21,360 nucleotides of DNA from positions 1 to 21,360 of IMG/VR virus record IMGVR_UViG_3300025418_000393, one strand, 5' to 3'. The position numbers were made by a program, and so were the translations under genes. The DNA comes from a virus. Position 1 is the stretch's first letter, and each line of letters opens with the position of its first letter. Below are positions 1 through 6,197 of the stretch, in pieces. The notes beneath the pieces are model-generated. The model ran no database searches. It was not told where the DNA came from and saw only the letters and a list, made by a program, of their open reading frames with translations.

Positions 1-663
1 GTTGCTAGTCAAACAACCGGCGTAACAGGCATCCTCGCTACATCATTTACAACTGCCAAGACTCTTACGCTTCCCGATGCGACTGATACCGTAGTCGCTA
101 GAAATACAACAGATACTCTTACCAATAAGACTCTGACTTCCCCGATCATTTCAACAATTTCTAACACCGGAACCCTTACGCTTCCGACTTCTACGGATAC
201 GCTCGTAGGTCGTGCAACAACCGATACGCTTACCAATAAGACTCTTACAACGCCAGCAATTAACGGTGGAATCTTTGCCTATCCTGTTGAGGCTTGGTAT
301 ATCAACGCAACAAACTTTGCCGGATATACCGCATATCTTCAAACTAACAACGCAGTTCATTATTTAACTACTGCCTCGACTGCAAACGGTACGCTTAATA
401 TCACTTACGCATCAGGCACGACCCTGAACACCGCGATGGCTACTGGTCAAGCAATTACTTTCTCCTTGCTTATCACTAACACAACTGCGTATTATGTGAA
501 CGCCGTTCAGGTTGACGGATCAGCCGTTACTCCTAAGTGGTCAGGTGGTACTGCTCCTTCGGCTGGTAACGCAAGCGCAGTAGATATTTATTCATTTACC
601 GTTCTCAAGACTGGATCTGCGGCATTTACTGTTCTCGCCGCTGGACCAATCAAGTACGCATAA
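1..663 (+). CDS. Tail fibre protein, C-terminal part (open at left edge)
   Basis: The frame is open from base 1 to a TAA at 661-663, so this is the last 220 residues of a longer protein. Two tandem 37-residue repeats (bases 61-171 and 172-282) each carry the string TTDTLTNKTLT, a Thr/Asn-rich repeat very common in phage tail fibres and other virion appendages. After the repeats comes a beta-rich C-terminal domain of about 125 residues (YINATNF..., then ...FTVLAAGPIKYA), which could be a trimerising or receptor-facing tip. The next gene also encodes a fibre-like protein, which supports a structural role. The function is inferred from composition, repeats and position; the receptor is unknown. 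The true start lies left of the window. Confidence 0.85.
   Translation, partial: VASQTTGVTGILATSFTTAKTLTLPDATDTVVARNTTDTLTNKTLTSPIISTISNTGTLTLPTSTDTLVGRATTDTLTNKTLTTPAINGGIFAYPVEAWYINATNFAGYTAYLQTNNAVHYLTTASTANGTLNITYASGTTLNTAMATGQAITFSLLITNTTAYYVNAVQVDGSAVTPKWSGGTAPSAGNASAVDIYSFTVLKTGSAAFTVLAAGPIKYA
61..282 (+). repeat. Two tandem 111-base repeats in tail fibre gene
   Basis: Copies at 61-171 and 172-282 are in frame (37 residues each). Both start TLTLP and contain TTDTLTNKTLT. Similarity is strongest over the first 28 residues and fades at the end of the second copy. Repeats of this kind can expand or contract to change fibre length. More copies may lie left of the window. Confidence 0.8.
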
Positions 664-673
664 GGAGGCAACT

Positions 674-1498
674 GTGAGTCCGTTCTTTAACCCTGTTGGT
701 GGTGGTGGTATTGGTAAGGCTACCTATACTGCGACAACCGGATCACCAACGATCGATACATCTTCACGCCCGGGCAAGACAATTATCAAATACACAGGTT
801 CGGGTTCGATCACTATTGGTACGGCTGGATATGTTGAACTCTTACTAATTGGCGCAGGAGGTGCCGGTGGAGTTGGAGGTCAAACACCAGGGGGTGGCGG
901 AGCAGGAGGTTATCTATACAACACAAGCGTATTTTTACCGACCGGAACTTTAACCGTCACGGTCGGCGCTGGTGGAGGTTCAGGTAGCGCAAGCGGTGGA
1001 GCATCTGCAATTGGAAATTACGCGATGCCGGGTGGTGGTGGTGGCGGTACTTTATGGTCAACTTATACATTTACTCCGGGTAACGGGGGCTCAGGTGGTG
1101 GCGGCGGAGTAGGTATGACCGGAGGGATTGGATTGGTAGGTTTTGGAAATAACGGAGGCACAGGAAACGCTGGTAACGCCGCAGGTGGTGGTGGAGCAGG
1201 AAGTGCCGGAGTTGCTGGAATAAATGCAAACCCATATACAGGCGGAGCAGGAGGCTCGGGTCTTTCTAATTCCATTACTGGATCTTCGGTAACTTATGCT
1301 GGCGGAGGTGGCGGAGAATCTGCCGGAACCGGAGCGGGCGGAACTGGTGGCACAGGTGGAGGTGGAAACGGCGGAACTACTACATCTTCGGGAACTTCGG
1401 GAACCGCAAACACAGGTGGTGGCGGCGGTGGCGGATACAATAACACTTACCCTGCTGGCGCTGGCGGTTCGGGTTATGTCGTAGTAGTGATTGGATAA
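674..1498 (+). CDS. Glycine-rich tail tip/fibre protein
   Basis: This is a 274-residue protein from a GTG start, with a GGAGG ribosome site at 664-668. About 40 residues of beta-type sequence lead into a very long Gly-rich region with Gly-Gly runs, ending in GGSGYVVVVIG. The arrangement (a YVELLLIGAGGAGG entry strand, repeated GGGGAGG runs, and a hydrophobic exit strand) matches the glycine-rich domain found in phage tail and adhesin proteins. Such domains can form polyglycine-II type sandwiches whose loops bind cell-surface receptors, as in the T4-like S16 adhesin. It lies 10 bases after a fibre gene, so a receptor-binding or fibre-tip role is likely, though unproved. Low-complexity DNA of this kind is prone to slippage. 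Confidence 0.8.
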   Translation: MSPFFNPVGGGGIGKATYTATTGSPTIDTSSRPGKTIIKYTGSGSITIGTAGYVELLLIGAGGAGGVGGQTPGGGGAGGYLYNTSVFLPTGTLTVTVGAGGGSGSASGGASAIGNYAMPGGGGGGTLWSTYTFTPGNGGSGGGGGVGMTGGIGLVGFGNNGGTGNAGNAAGGGGAGSAGVAGINANPYTGGAGGSGLSNSITGSSVTYAGGGGGESAGTGAGGTGGTGGGGNGGTTTSSGTSGTANTGGGGGGGYNNTYPAGAGGSGYVVVVIG

Positions 1499-1502
1499 TT
1501 CA

Positions 1503-1826
1503 ATGGCACACTTCGCAAAAATAAACTCAGACAACATTGTCGAACAAGTAATTACTTTATCAAATTGTGCAATCGGTGGTTGCATTGGCAAAGATCATTG
1601 GGATTATCAAGAGGAATATCACAAAGATCACGACAAAGAAATTGACTTTCCTGAGTCGGAAAAATTAGGTCAAGCAGTTCTTGTTGAATCAGGGTTCGAG
1701 GGTAAGTGGCTTCAAACTTCTTTTAACGGGAAGTTTCGAGGCAAATTTGCCGGCATGGGTTATTCTTATGATCCAATTAAGGATGAGTTCGTAGCACCTG
1801 CAACTCCCATAGACCCAGTAAAGTAG
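1503..1826 (+). CDS. Small tail-fibre-associated protein (MAHFAKI family)
   Basis: This 107-residue protein begins MAHFAKINSDNIVEQVI, the hallmark opening of a small family found with phage tail fibre genes (cyanophages, T4-like phages and actinophages). The family's second conserved part is also present near the C-terminus: WLQTSFNGKFRGKFAGMGYSYDPIKD. A central His/Asp/Glu-rich stretch (DYQEEYHKDHDKEID) is unusual and might bind metal. An upstream in-frame TTG at 1491 would add four residues but overlaps the previous gene; the ATG at 1503 matches the family start. No strong ribosome site is seen, so translation may be coupled to the previous gene. A structural role is likely; the exact role is unknown. 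Confidence 0.75.
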   Translation: MAHFAKINSDNIVEQVITLSNCAIGGCIGKDHWDYQEEYHKDHDKEIDFPESEKLGQAVLVESGFEGKWLQTSFNGKFRGKFAGMGYSYDPIKDEFVAPATPIDPVK

Positions 1827-1830
1827 CCCT

Positions 1831-2928
1831 ATGGCTACGACCTACTACCGCTACCTTCTTGCCGATGTTCTGACTAATCAGATCCTCGCTGAGTTGCCTT
1901 TAACAAATGTTAATTTCACTCAGCAACTTAATGCGGCTGGTACTTTTACGGGAGATCTCCTTTTATCCGGTGTTAATAGTGCGGGGCTAAATGTCCTGAA
2001 CTCTACGATTCCGGGTCGTTGCGCCGTCTATGTAGATCGCTCCGGCGTTCTTGTATGGGGCGGAATTATTTGGGGCAGAGAATACGACTCGTCAAATCAA
2101 CACCTAAAGATTACGGCTCGAGAGTTCGAATCTTATTTTGAGCGTAGAAGAATCACAACGACTCAGGCTTACTCAAATGTGGATCAACTTACCGTCGCTC
2201 AACAGTTGATCCAAGCCGCTCAAGCCGTCCCGTATGGAAATCTTGGCGTGATTATCCCGTCAAATACTTCGGGTGTTACTGTGTCGCAAGTTTATTATTC
2301 TTATGAATTGAAGTCGTATTTTAATGCGCTCTCTGATCTCGCTAAGAATAACAACGGCTTCGACTTCAACATTAAGGTTGCTTACGATGGCGATGGAAAC
2401 CCCACGAAAACCCTTCAACTAGGTTATCCACGACTAGGCAACACCTATTCTGCTACTTCCGCAAGCGTTCCTACCTTCATCCTCCCTGCCGGAAATATCG
2501 TGCAATATAACTACAAAGAGGATGGCTCGAAAGCCGTTAATACCGTGTACGCAACGGGTGCCGGATCTAACGAAGGCAAGTTAATCGCTACTGGAACAGA
2601 TGCAACAAAAACCGGATCGGGCTGGCCGCTCCTTGAGGATGCAACTAACTATTCCAATATTACGGATTCAACCTTGCTTACCGGATTGGCAAATGGTCAA
2701 GTATTAGCCGCTTCTTATCCTCCGCAGACATTACAAGTTGTCGCACCGCCTTATGCCGATCCTGTATTCGGAACTTACAATCTCGGAGATCAGGCTCGCG
2801 TAGTTATTACGGATCCGTTCTATCCTTCTGAGTTCGATGGTAACTTCCGTATCATTGGGCTTAATGTGTCGCCGGGCGAAAATGGACCGGAGCGCGTAAC
2901 CTTAACTCTTACAACCACTTCGAACTGA
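1831..2928 (+). CDS. Minor tail protein, ReqiPepy6 Gp37-like
   Basis: This 365-residue protein resembles the siphovirus ReqiPepy6 Gp37-like family, a baseplate or tail-tip component of actinophages. Family-like features are an N-terminal beta domain (YRYLLADVLTNQILAELPL), a GVLVWGGIIWGREYD segment near residues 70-85, a central helical part (LTVAQQLIQAAQ), and a C-terminal beta domain (LGDQARVVITDP ... FRIIGLNVSPGE) resembling tail-hub domains. It starts 4 bases after the previous stop. It probably builds the tail tip that carries the fibre proteins encoded upstream. The family identity comes from recognition of sequence style, not from a search. Confidence 0.8.
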   Translation: MATTYYRYLLADVLTNQILAELPLTNVNFTQQLNAAGTFTGDLLLSGVNSAGLNVLNSTIPGRCAVYVDRSGVLVWGGIIWGREYDSSNQHLKITAREFESYFERRRITTTQAYSNVDQLTVAQQLIQAAQAVPYGNLGVIIPSNTSGVTVSQVYYSYELKSYFNALSDLAKNNNGFDFNIKVAYDGDGNPTKTLQLGYPRLGNTYSATSASVPTFILPAGNIVQYNYKEDGSKAVNTVYATGAGSNEGKLIATGTDATKTGSGWPLLEDATNYSNITDSTLLTGLANGQVLAASYPPQTLQVVAPPYADPVFGTYNLGDQARVVITDPFYPSEFDGNFRIIGLNVSPGENGPERVTLTLTTTSN

Positions 2929-2936
2929 GGTAACAA

Positions 2937-3152
2937 ATGCCGTATGTTAATTTTCCACCTGCGTTGCGTGATCTCTTTCAGAACCTTGACGCTCGCCTAA
3001 ATAAATTAGAAACCGCAGGTCGCTTCACTGTTCCCGTTGTCGCTACTGATCCAACCAATACTCGCAAGGGTGATATGTGGCTCAACTCCACAACTAACAC
3101 TCTGAAAATTGTCGATGCGAACGGTACAATTAGAACGATCACACTCGTCTAA
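2937..3152 (+). CDS. Small tail-associated protein
   Basis: This 71-residue protein has an N-terminal helix with coiled-coil character (LRDLFQNLDARLNKLE). It is followed by the segment DPTNTRKGDMWLNSTTNTLKIVDANGTI, a pattern common at the ends of phage fibre and tail proteins (roughly 'DP-x-NPRKGDxWxN'). GAGG at 2926-2929 gives a ribosome site. It is likely a trimeric minor structural protein or a detached fibre module. Position after the Gp37-like gene supports this; there is no enzymatic signature. Confidence 0.7.
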   Translation: MPYVNFPPALRDLFQNLDARLNKLETAGRFTVPVVATDPTNTRKGDMWLNSTTNTLKIVDANGTIRTITLV

Positions 3153-3176
3153 ACAATAACCCGAAAGGGCGCAACG

Positions 3177-3431
3177 ATGCTATTTTGGAATAACGCGAAC
3201 ACGGTTTCGAACGCTATATGGGCGGTTTTGGAAAGCGTGGTAATTATAGGAGCGCCGATTTTCTGGATTAACAAAAAGTTCAACAAGATGGATAAGCGTT
3301 TAGACAAAATCGAATATCAGATGTACGAAAACGGTGGGGGATCTATTAAGGATCAACTAAACCGTCAAGATGTGGCACTTCACGAATTACAAGTTAATCA
3401 AGCCGTAATCAAAACCAAACTCGATATTTAA
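3177..3431 (+). CDS. DUF2746-like membrane protein (holin candidate)
   Basis: This 84-residue protein has one N-terminal membrane segment (about residues 12-30, IWAVLESVVIIGAPIFWI), then a basic patch and a coiled coil (FNKMDKRLDKIEYQMY ... LHELQVNQAVIKTKL). The NGGGSIKDQLNR motif resembles the 'GxSLRDAVDR' motif of DUF2746 proteins, which are common in actinophages between tail and lysis genes and are sometimes labelled holins. A GAAAGGGCG ribosome site lies just upstream. It could be a holin, an accessory lysis protein or a membrane-anchored tail chaperone. Its TAA shares a base with the next ATG, so the two are co-translated. Confidence 0.7.
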   Translation: MLFWNNANTVSNAIWAVLESVVIIGAPIFWINKKFNKMDKRLDKIEYQMYENGGGSIKDQLNRQDVALHELQVNQAVIKTKLDI

Positions 3432-3883
3432 TGGATGCCCACGATCAAGCGATTACGAACAATTATGTTGTTCACTATCCTCCGCACGAAGCGCGAGAAA
3501 CGGATCCCCACTATCGGGATTTTAATGCGTACCGCAACGCCACAAAGGATTCGGCTAAATGCTCAATCGGAGAGCACCGAGCCGACTTCTCTGAGTGCGC
3601 CGGAGGCTTAGAGTTACACCACGCCCATGTTGAGTTCAGCCTACAAAATGGAGTCGATCTTAAATGGCTCGAGATTGACTATCCGGGGATCAGCAACCCC
3701 GATGAGGTAGGAAAGTGGGTAGAATCAGGAGCGAATCTTTTATGGCTCTGCGAAAAGCATCATAGGGGAGTCGGCGGAATCCACCACGCTTCGGCTAGTG
3801 ATTTCGAAGCAGAAAAATATGTTCGCAACCTAATTGGAAAGAAGGACAAAGATGGCAAAGTTGAACCTCAACCTAACGCCTAA
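3431..3883 (+). CDS. HNH endonuclease-like protein
   Basis: This 150-residue protein has an HNH-type metal-binding core. It shows C44, C56, the ELHHAHVEF motif (H63, H64), N102 in GANLLWLCEKHHRG, and H110/H111, with a later HH pair at 118-119. The family cleaves or nicks DNA using a beta-beta-alpha metal fold. Its place between tail and lysis genes is unusual for a packaging HNH protein, which normally sits beside the terminase. It may be a free-standing homing-type nuclease or a phage-specific DNA processing enzyme. The start overlaps the previous stop (TAATG). The C-terminus overlaps the next gene by 32 bases. Confidence 0.8.
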   Translation: MDAHDQAITNNYVVHYPPHEARETDPHYRDFNAYRNATKDSAKCSIGEHRADFSECAGGLELHHAHVEFSLQNGVDLKWLEIDYPGISNPDEVGKWVESGANLLWLCEKHHRGVGGIHHASASDFEAEKYVRNLIGKKDKDGKVEPQPNA

Positions 3884-4169
3884 GGAAAAGGCTCTTATCG
3901 AGCACTATGGCTATGGAATTGTCGCCGCTGGCTACGGTTCTTACCAATACAACCCACACATCACAACAAAGGATCTTGTTATCGCCGCGCTCGTTGGCGG
4001 ATTGCTAGTTCCTCTCGCCGCTCGAGTTAATCCGAAGTCATTGGTCAATCAGATTTCTAAAGCAACTGGCGCGCCTGCAACTCTCGTAGCACCTGCGGTA
4101 GATGCCGCACTTGCTGAGGCAAATAAAGTGATTGCCGCCGAGACTCCTAAGGCAGATCCAGCAAAGTAG
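3852..4169 (+). CDS. Small membrane protein, holin candidate
   Basis: This 105-residue protein starts at an ATG preceded by GAAGGA. An upstream TTG in the same frame has no ribosome site and would extend the overlap. One membrane segment is evident at residues 41-58 (DLVIAALVGGLLVPLAA). The N-terminus is charged and the Ala/Pro/Lys-rich C-terminus ends in ETPKADPAK. Size, hydrophobicity and place just upstream of the endolysin fit a holin or other lysis protein. There are other holin candidates nearby (3177, 4228, 5149), so the assignment is tentative. A terminator follows immediately. Confidence 0.7.
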   Translation: MAKLNLNLTPKEKALIEHYGYGIVAAGYGSYQYNPHITTKDLVIAALVGGLLVPLAARVNPKSLVNQISKATGAPATLVAPAVDAALAEANKVIAAETPKADPAK

Positions 4170-4179
4170 TAAAATTAGA

Positions 4180-4217
4180 TAGCCTCGATCTTTAGGGGTC
4201 GGGGCTATTTTTATTTA
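4180..4217 (+). terminator. Rho-independent terminator after tail/holin genes
   Basis: An 11-base-pair stem (4180-4190 with 4197-4207) includes two G-U pairs and has a 6-base loop. It is followed by a run of T (TTTTTATTT). It sits 11 bases after the stop of the 3852 gene and separates it from the 27-residue peptide and endolysin. With this terminator the lysis genes need readthrough or their own promoter; none is obvious in the 10 bases that remain. Confidence 0.8.
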
Positions 4218-4227
4218 AGGGGAGAAA

Positions 4228-4311
4228 ATGAATCGCAAGGCAGATCTATTGCACGGCGTATTTATCCTCACAACTTTTTTCGTAATGTTTAGGGTCGTGC
4301 ATCGTGGCTAA
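4228..4311 (+). CDS. 27-residue single-span membrane peptide
   Basis: A short reading frame runs from the ATG at 4228 to the TAA at 4309-4311, with a very good ribosome site (GGGGAG at 4219-4224). The peptide starts MNRKADLLHG, continues with a hydrophobic span (VFILTTFFVMF) and ends in basic residues RVVHRG. It overlaps the GTG start of the endolysin by 8 bases, so the two are probably coupled. It could be a small lysis effector (holin, pinholin or antiholin) or only a leader that feeds ribosomes to the endolysin gene. The ribosome site and the membrane segment make it more than chance. Confidence 0.55.
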   Translation: MNRKADLLHGVFILTTFFVMFRVVHRG

Positions 4312-5152
4312 CGCGCTCGATATTGTGACGACTGCACAAAAACAGGTCGGTTTTTACGGTGGCACTACTGATGCCAACCCGTATGGCGATTGGTATGGAG
4401 TTCCAAACGAGCCGTGGTGCGCTATGTTCGTATCGTGGGTATTCGCGCAAAATGATCTCTCTCATCTCGTAGCCGCTCAAACTCCTAAAGGGTTCTCGTA
4501 TTGCCCTGCCGGACTTTCGTGGTTTCAGCAACGCAAGGGCGTGGTCAATAAATATGAAGGAAAGCCGGGAGATCTAGTTTTCTTCTCGTGGGCTGGTAAT
4601 GGAATAGCCGACCATGTTGAGATCATCGTTAATGCTTCTCGAGATGGAATTACTACCGTTGGCGGAAATACTGGACCGGAGCACATGACGGATGTATCTC
4701 AATACAACGGACACGGGGTTTATCTTCGGCATCGCTCTTACCTCTATGTGCTGGCGATAGTGCGCCCTGAGTATGAAACTCCGCTCAAGCCAACTACCTC
4801 TCTCGGAACTAACAAACCTTTAGCCATTGGAACCGCCGCCACAACGGCTCTAGGGGCTGGCGGAGTGGCTATCCATCAAAGCACTACGACCCCACCTGCT
4901 AAACCGCTCACAACCGCCTCTGCGCCAGCGTGGAAGGCATCGGATCTAGTGGTAGGGAAGAAAACCGCCGCCGAACTGATAGTCGAAAAGGCTCTCTATA
5001 ACGCCGGACTGATTCCTGCCGTGGCTCAGAACTCGACTTTCACCGCGGCTGATCTTGCCGCCGTTAAGTTGTATCAGAAGAAAGTTGGACTCCCCGTTAC
5101 TGGGATACTGGATCAGGTGACTTATGCCTTACTCGTAAAGGGGATCCAATGA
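4304..5152 (+). CDS. Endolysin: CHAP amidase/peptidase + peptidoglycan-binding domain
   Basis: This 282-residue protein has an N-terminal CHAP domain (about residues 5-155). The catalytic Cys39 is in EPWCAMFVSW, the His104 in ADHVEIIV, and Asn122 in VGGNTG fits the third polar residue. A linker rich in Thr, Ala and Pro (158-210) leads to a C-terminal PG_binding_1-like domain (about 220-282; FTAADLAAVKLYQKKVGLPVTG). The enzyme should cleave peptide or amide bonds in host peptidoglycan. There is no signal peptide, so it needs a holin. The start is a GTG with AGGG about 10 bases upstream, inside the 27-residue peptide frame. The stop overlaps the next ATG (ATGA). Confidence 0.92.
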   Translation: MANALDIVTTAQKQVGFYGGTTDANPYGDWYGVPNEPWCAMFVSWVFAQNDLSHLVAAQTPKGFSYCPAGLSWFQQRKGVVNKYEGKPGDLVFFSWAGNGIADHVEIIVNASRDGITTVGGNTGPEHMTDVSQYNGHGVYLRHRSYLYVLAIVRPEYETPLKPTTSLGTNKPLAIGTAATTALGAGGVAIHQSTTTPPAKPLTTASAPAWKASDLVVGKKTAAELIVEKALYNAGLIPAVAQNSTFTAADLAAVKLYQKKVGLPVTGILDQVTYALLVKGIQ

Positions 5153-5373
5153 TTCGTGTACCGATAACCAACCCGAAGGCGATTGCTCTCGGGAGTGCTG
5201 GATTTATGGCGGCGTGGGCAAATAGTGGGTATGCGATGGACTCTCATCACTTGATCGTTGCCGCAGGTGCCGCCCTTGCTGGTAGTTCTGTGCCACACAA
5301 TCCCCCATCAAGTCCGGATGTGTTGCCGGAATCTCACATCATCACGCCTTATGTGAACAATGTTCAGGGGTAA
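5149..5373 (+). CDS. Small hydrophobic protein downstream of endolysin
   Basis: This 74-residue protein is coupled to the endolysin by an ATGA overlap. Two moderately hydrophobic stretches (residues 11-24, AIALGSAGFMAAWA; 34-46, HLIVAAGAALAGS) could form a hairpin of weak membrane spans. The Pro/Ser-rich tail (HNPPSSPDVLPESH) looks exposed. Position suggests a lysis accessory protein or holin. No family recognised. It is the last gene before the 348-base control region. Confidence 0.65.
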   Translation: MIRVPITNPKAIALGSAGFMAAWANSGYAMDSHHLIVAAGAALAGSSVPHNPPSSPDVLPESHIITPYVNNVQG

Positions 5374-5379
5374 TGCTTG

Positions 5380-5401
5380 AATATGTGTTTATCCACATAT
5401 T
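5380..5401. promoter_or_regulatory. DnaA-box consensus inside an inverted repeat (origin or operator candidate)
   Basis: TTATCCACA at 5389-5397 is identical to the strong bacterial DnaA box. It lies within the perfect inverted repeat AATATGTG (5380-5387) / CACATATT (5394-5401) with a 6-base spacer. One box is not enough to prove an origin. The palindrome could instead be the operator of a dimeric repressor controlling the possible promoter just downstream. Confidence 0.5.
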
Positions 5402-5416
5402 CCGGTACGATAGAAT
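5388..5416 (+). promoter_or_regulatory. Possible promoter
   Basis: The -10 candidates are TAGAAT (5411-5416, five of six matches to TATAAT) or TACGAT (5406-5411). A weak -35 (TTTATC, 5388-5393) lies 17 bases upstream of the first and overlaps the DnaA-box palindrome. If active, it would make an RNA starting near 5422 that contains the hairpin and ends at the 5611-5661 terminator. Weak evidence. Confidence 0.3.
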
Positions 5417-5437
5417 TAACACCCTCAGTTCATTTCG

Positions 5438-5491
5438 ATGGCTGACCGCGAGAACCCTGTCGTACTGGCTTCGATAGCCCGTGCTAATTAG
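5438..5491 (+). other. 17-codon frame overlapping a 13-bp hairpin (5450-5504), attenuator candidate
   Basis: The ATG at 5438 opens a 17-codon frame ending in TAG at 5489-5491. The left arm of a 13-base-pair stem (5450-5462) lies inside it. The right arm (5492-5504, one G-U pair) begins at the base directly after the stop codon. The loop contains a smaller stem (GGCT 5467-5470 / AGCC 5476-5479). The right arm runs into TTTTCT. This resembles a translated leader controlling a hairpin, but there is no ribosome site before the ATG, so it may be only a structured RNA. Confidence 0.3.
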
Positions 5492-5520
5492 CGACAGGGT
5501 TTTCTGCTAGGCTGAACTTA

Positions 5521-5583
5521 ATGTCAAATGGCATAAAAACTGAATACGGATTCACACCGGAAAAAACCCTAGAGTGCCGGTAG
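5521..5583 (+). CDS. Possible 20-residue peptide
   Basis: A short frame runs from the ATG at 5521 to the TAG at 5581-5583 (starts MSNGIKTEYG). Only a poor ribosome site (AGG about 10 bases upstream) is seen. No family recognised. It lies between the hairpin and the terminator and could be part of a small non-coding transcript rather than a gene. Confidence 0.2.
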   Translation: MSNGIKTEYGFTPEKTLECR

Positions 5584-5610
5584 CACTTTATTGACCATGA
5601 GTGCAAGACT

Positions 5611-5661
5611 GAGCCGCCTCGAATAACCCTAAAAATTATTCGCCGCGGCTCTTTTCTTTTT
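5611..5661 (+). terminator. Strong rho-independent terminator
   Basis: Outer stem GAGCCGC/GCGGCTC (5611-5617 with 5645-5651) and inner stem CGAATAA/TTATTCG (5620-5626 with 5636-5642) are separated by a two-base mismatch, with a 9-base loop. A T-rich tail TTTTCTTTTT follows at 5652-5661. It would end transcription coming from the lysis genes or the control region before the DNA-metabolism operon. Confidence 0.85.
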
Positions 5662-5721
5662 AGCGTTTCTACTCGCTTCTCAAGATTTTTCTCGGTACGC
5701 TTCTCTCATAAGGGGGCAACT

Positions 5722-5958
5722 ATGGCGCTAGCCGATTCTATTGAACGACACACAACCAAATCTGAAAGCAAATGCACTCTCGCAATTATTCTCGAGATGC
5801 TGGACGAAGTAGATCGCAAAGATCTCCTTGATCATATTAAAAAAGGCACTCCGTCTATGACACTCGTAGCCGCTCTTAGGTCTGAGGGTTATCACATCGC
5901 TGAAGTTACTTTCAACAATCATAGAAATGGACGATGCAAATGCCCCGTAGTCGAGTAG
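5722..5958 (+). CDS. Small HTH-like protein, first gene of the DNA-metabolism operon
   Basis: This 78-residue protein sits behind a strong ribosome site (AAGGGGG, 5710-5716). Residues 1-40 look helical and charged (SIERHTTKSES, LEMLDEVDRKDLLDHI). Residues 43-66 (TPSMTLVAALRSEGYHIAEV) have the rhythm of a helix-turn-helix, and the end FNNHRNGRCKCPVVE holds a His and two Cys. Similar small proteins open early operons in actinophages, but the function is not established. A DNA-binding regulator is my best guess. The end overlaps the next gene by 25 bases. Confidence 0.7.
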   Translation: MALADSIERHTTKSESKCTLAIILEMLDEVDRKDLLDHIKKGTPSMTLVAALRSEGYHIAEVTFNNHRNGRCKCPVVE

Positions 5959-6197
5959 ATGAAATCCTCGAAGAACGCTTAGATGAGTACGGCGACGCGT
6001 TTATTGAGTTCACTGCTATTGGTCGCGTATGGGCTGGATTCTTAAAACTTGAGGACGATATTCCTGCGTATCAAGTTGCGTTGATGATGGATGCACTTAA
6101 GTCCGTTCGTCTTTTCTACAACCCTTACAAAAATGATTCGTGGCTCGATAAAGAGGGTTACACGAAACACGGTAAAGACATAATGGGGATCGAATGA
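5934..6197 (+). CDS. DUF6378-like small protein
   Basis: This 87-residue protein matches the pattern of DUF6378 phage proteins: a RLDEYGDAFIEFTAIGRVWAGFL segment, a central VALMMDALKSVRLFYNP segment and a C-terminal NDSWLDKEGYTKHG segment. In the family these read roughly as 'RxxxYGDF...', 'ALxMxxLKxxR' and 'DSWxDxxGY'. The family is widespread in phage early regions and has no established biochemical role. The start may be the ATG at 5934 or the one at 5940; both overlap the previous gene and neither has a clear ribosome site. The stop overlaps the next ATG (ATGA). Confidence 0.75.
   Translation: MQMPRSRVDEILEERLDEYGDAFIEFTAIGRVWAGFLKLEDDIPAYQVALMMDALKSVRLFYNPYKNDSWLDKEGYTKHGKDIMGIE

Larger units (their letters stand above)
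5374..5721. other. Non-coding control region between lysis and DNA-metabolism genes
   Basis: This is the longest stretch without a convincing gene. From left to right it holds a perfect DnaA-box sequence inside an 8-base inverted repeat (5380-5401), a possible -10 box (5406-5416), a 17-codon frame (5438-5491) overlapping a 13-base-pair hairpin (5450-5504), a 20-codon frame without a clear ribosome site (5521-5583), a strong terminator (5611-5661) and a strong ribosome site (AAGGGGG, 5710-5716) for the next gene. It may contain an origin, an attenuator or a small RNA. Confidence 0.7.

Noticed and set aside
1063-1591. Pro-rich and Ser/Thr-rich minus-strand frames opposite the glycine-rich gene
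   Set aside because: They are mirror images of the Gly-codon runs, have no ribosome site and no family resemblance.
2425-2434. Second DnaA-box-like word (TTATCCACG) in the tail gene
   Set aside because: It has one mismatch, is inside a conserved coding gene, and stands alone, so chance is enough.
5521-5600. Possible tRNA, because of a T-loop-like ATTCACA between GG and CC
   Set aside because: Only three pairs form, the T-loop consensus is wrong, and no acceptor, D or anticodon arms can be drawn.
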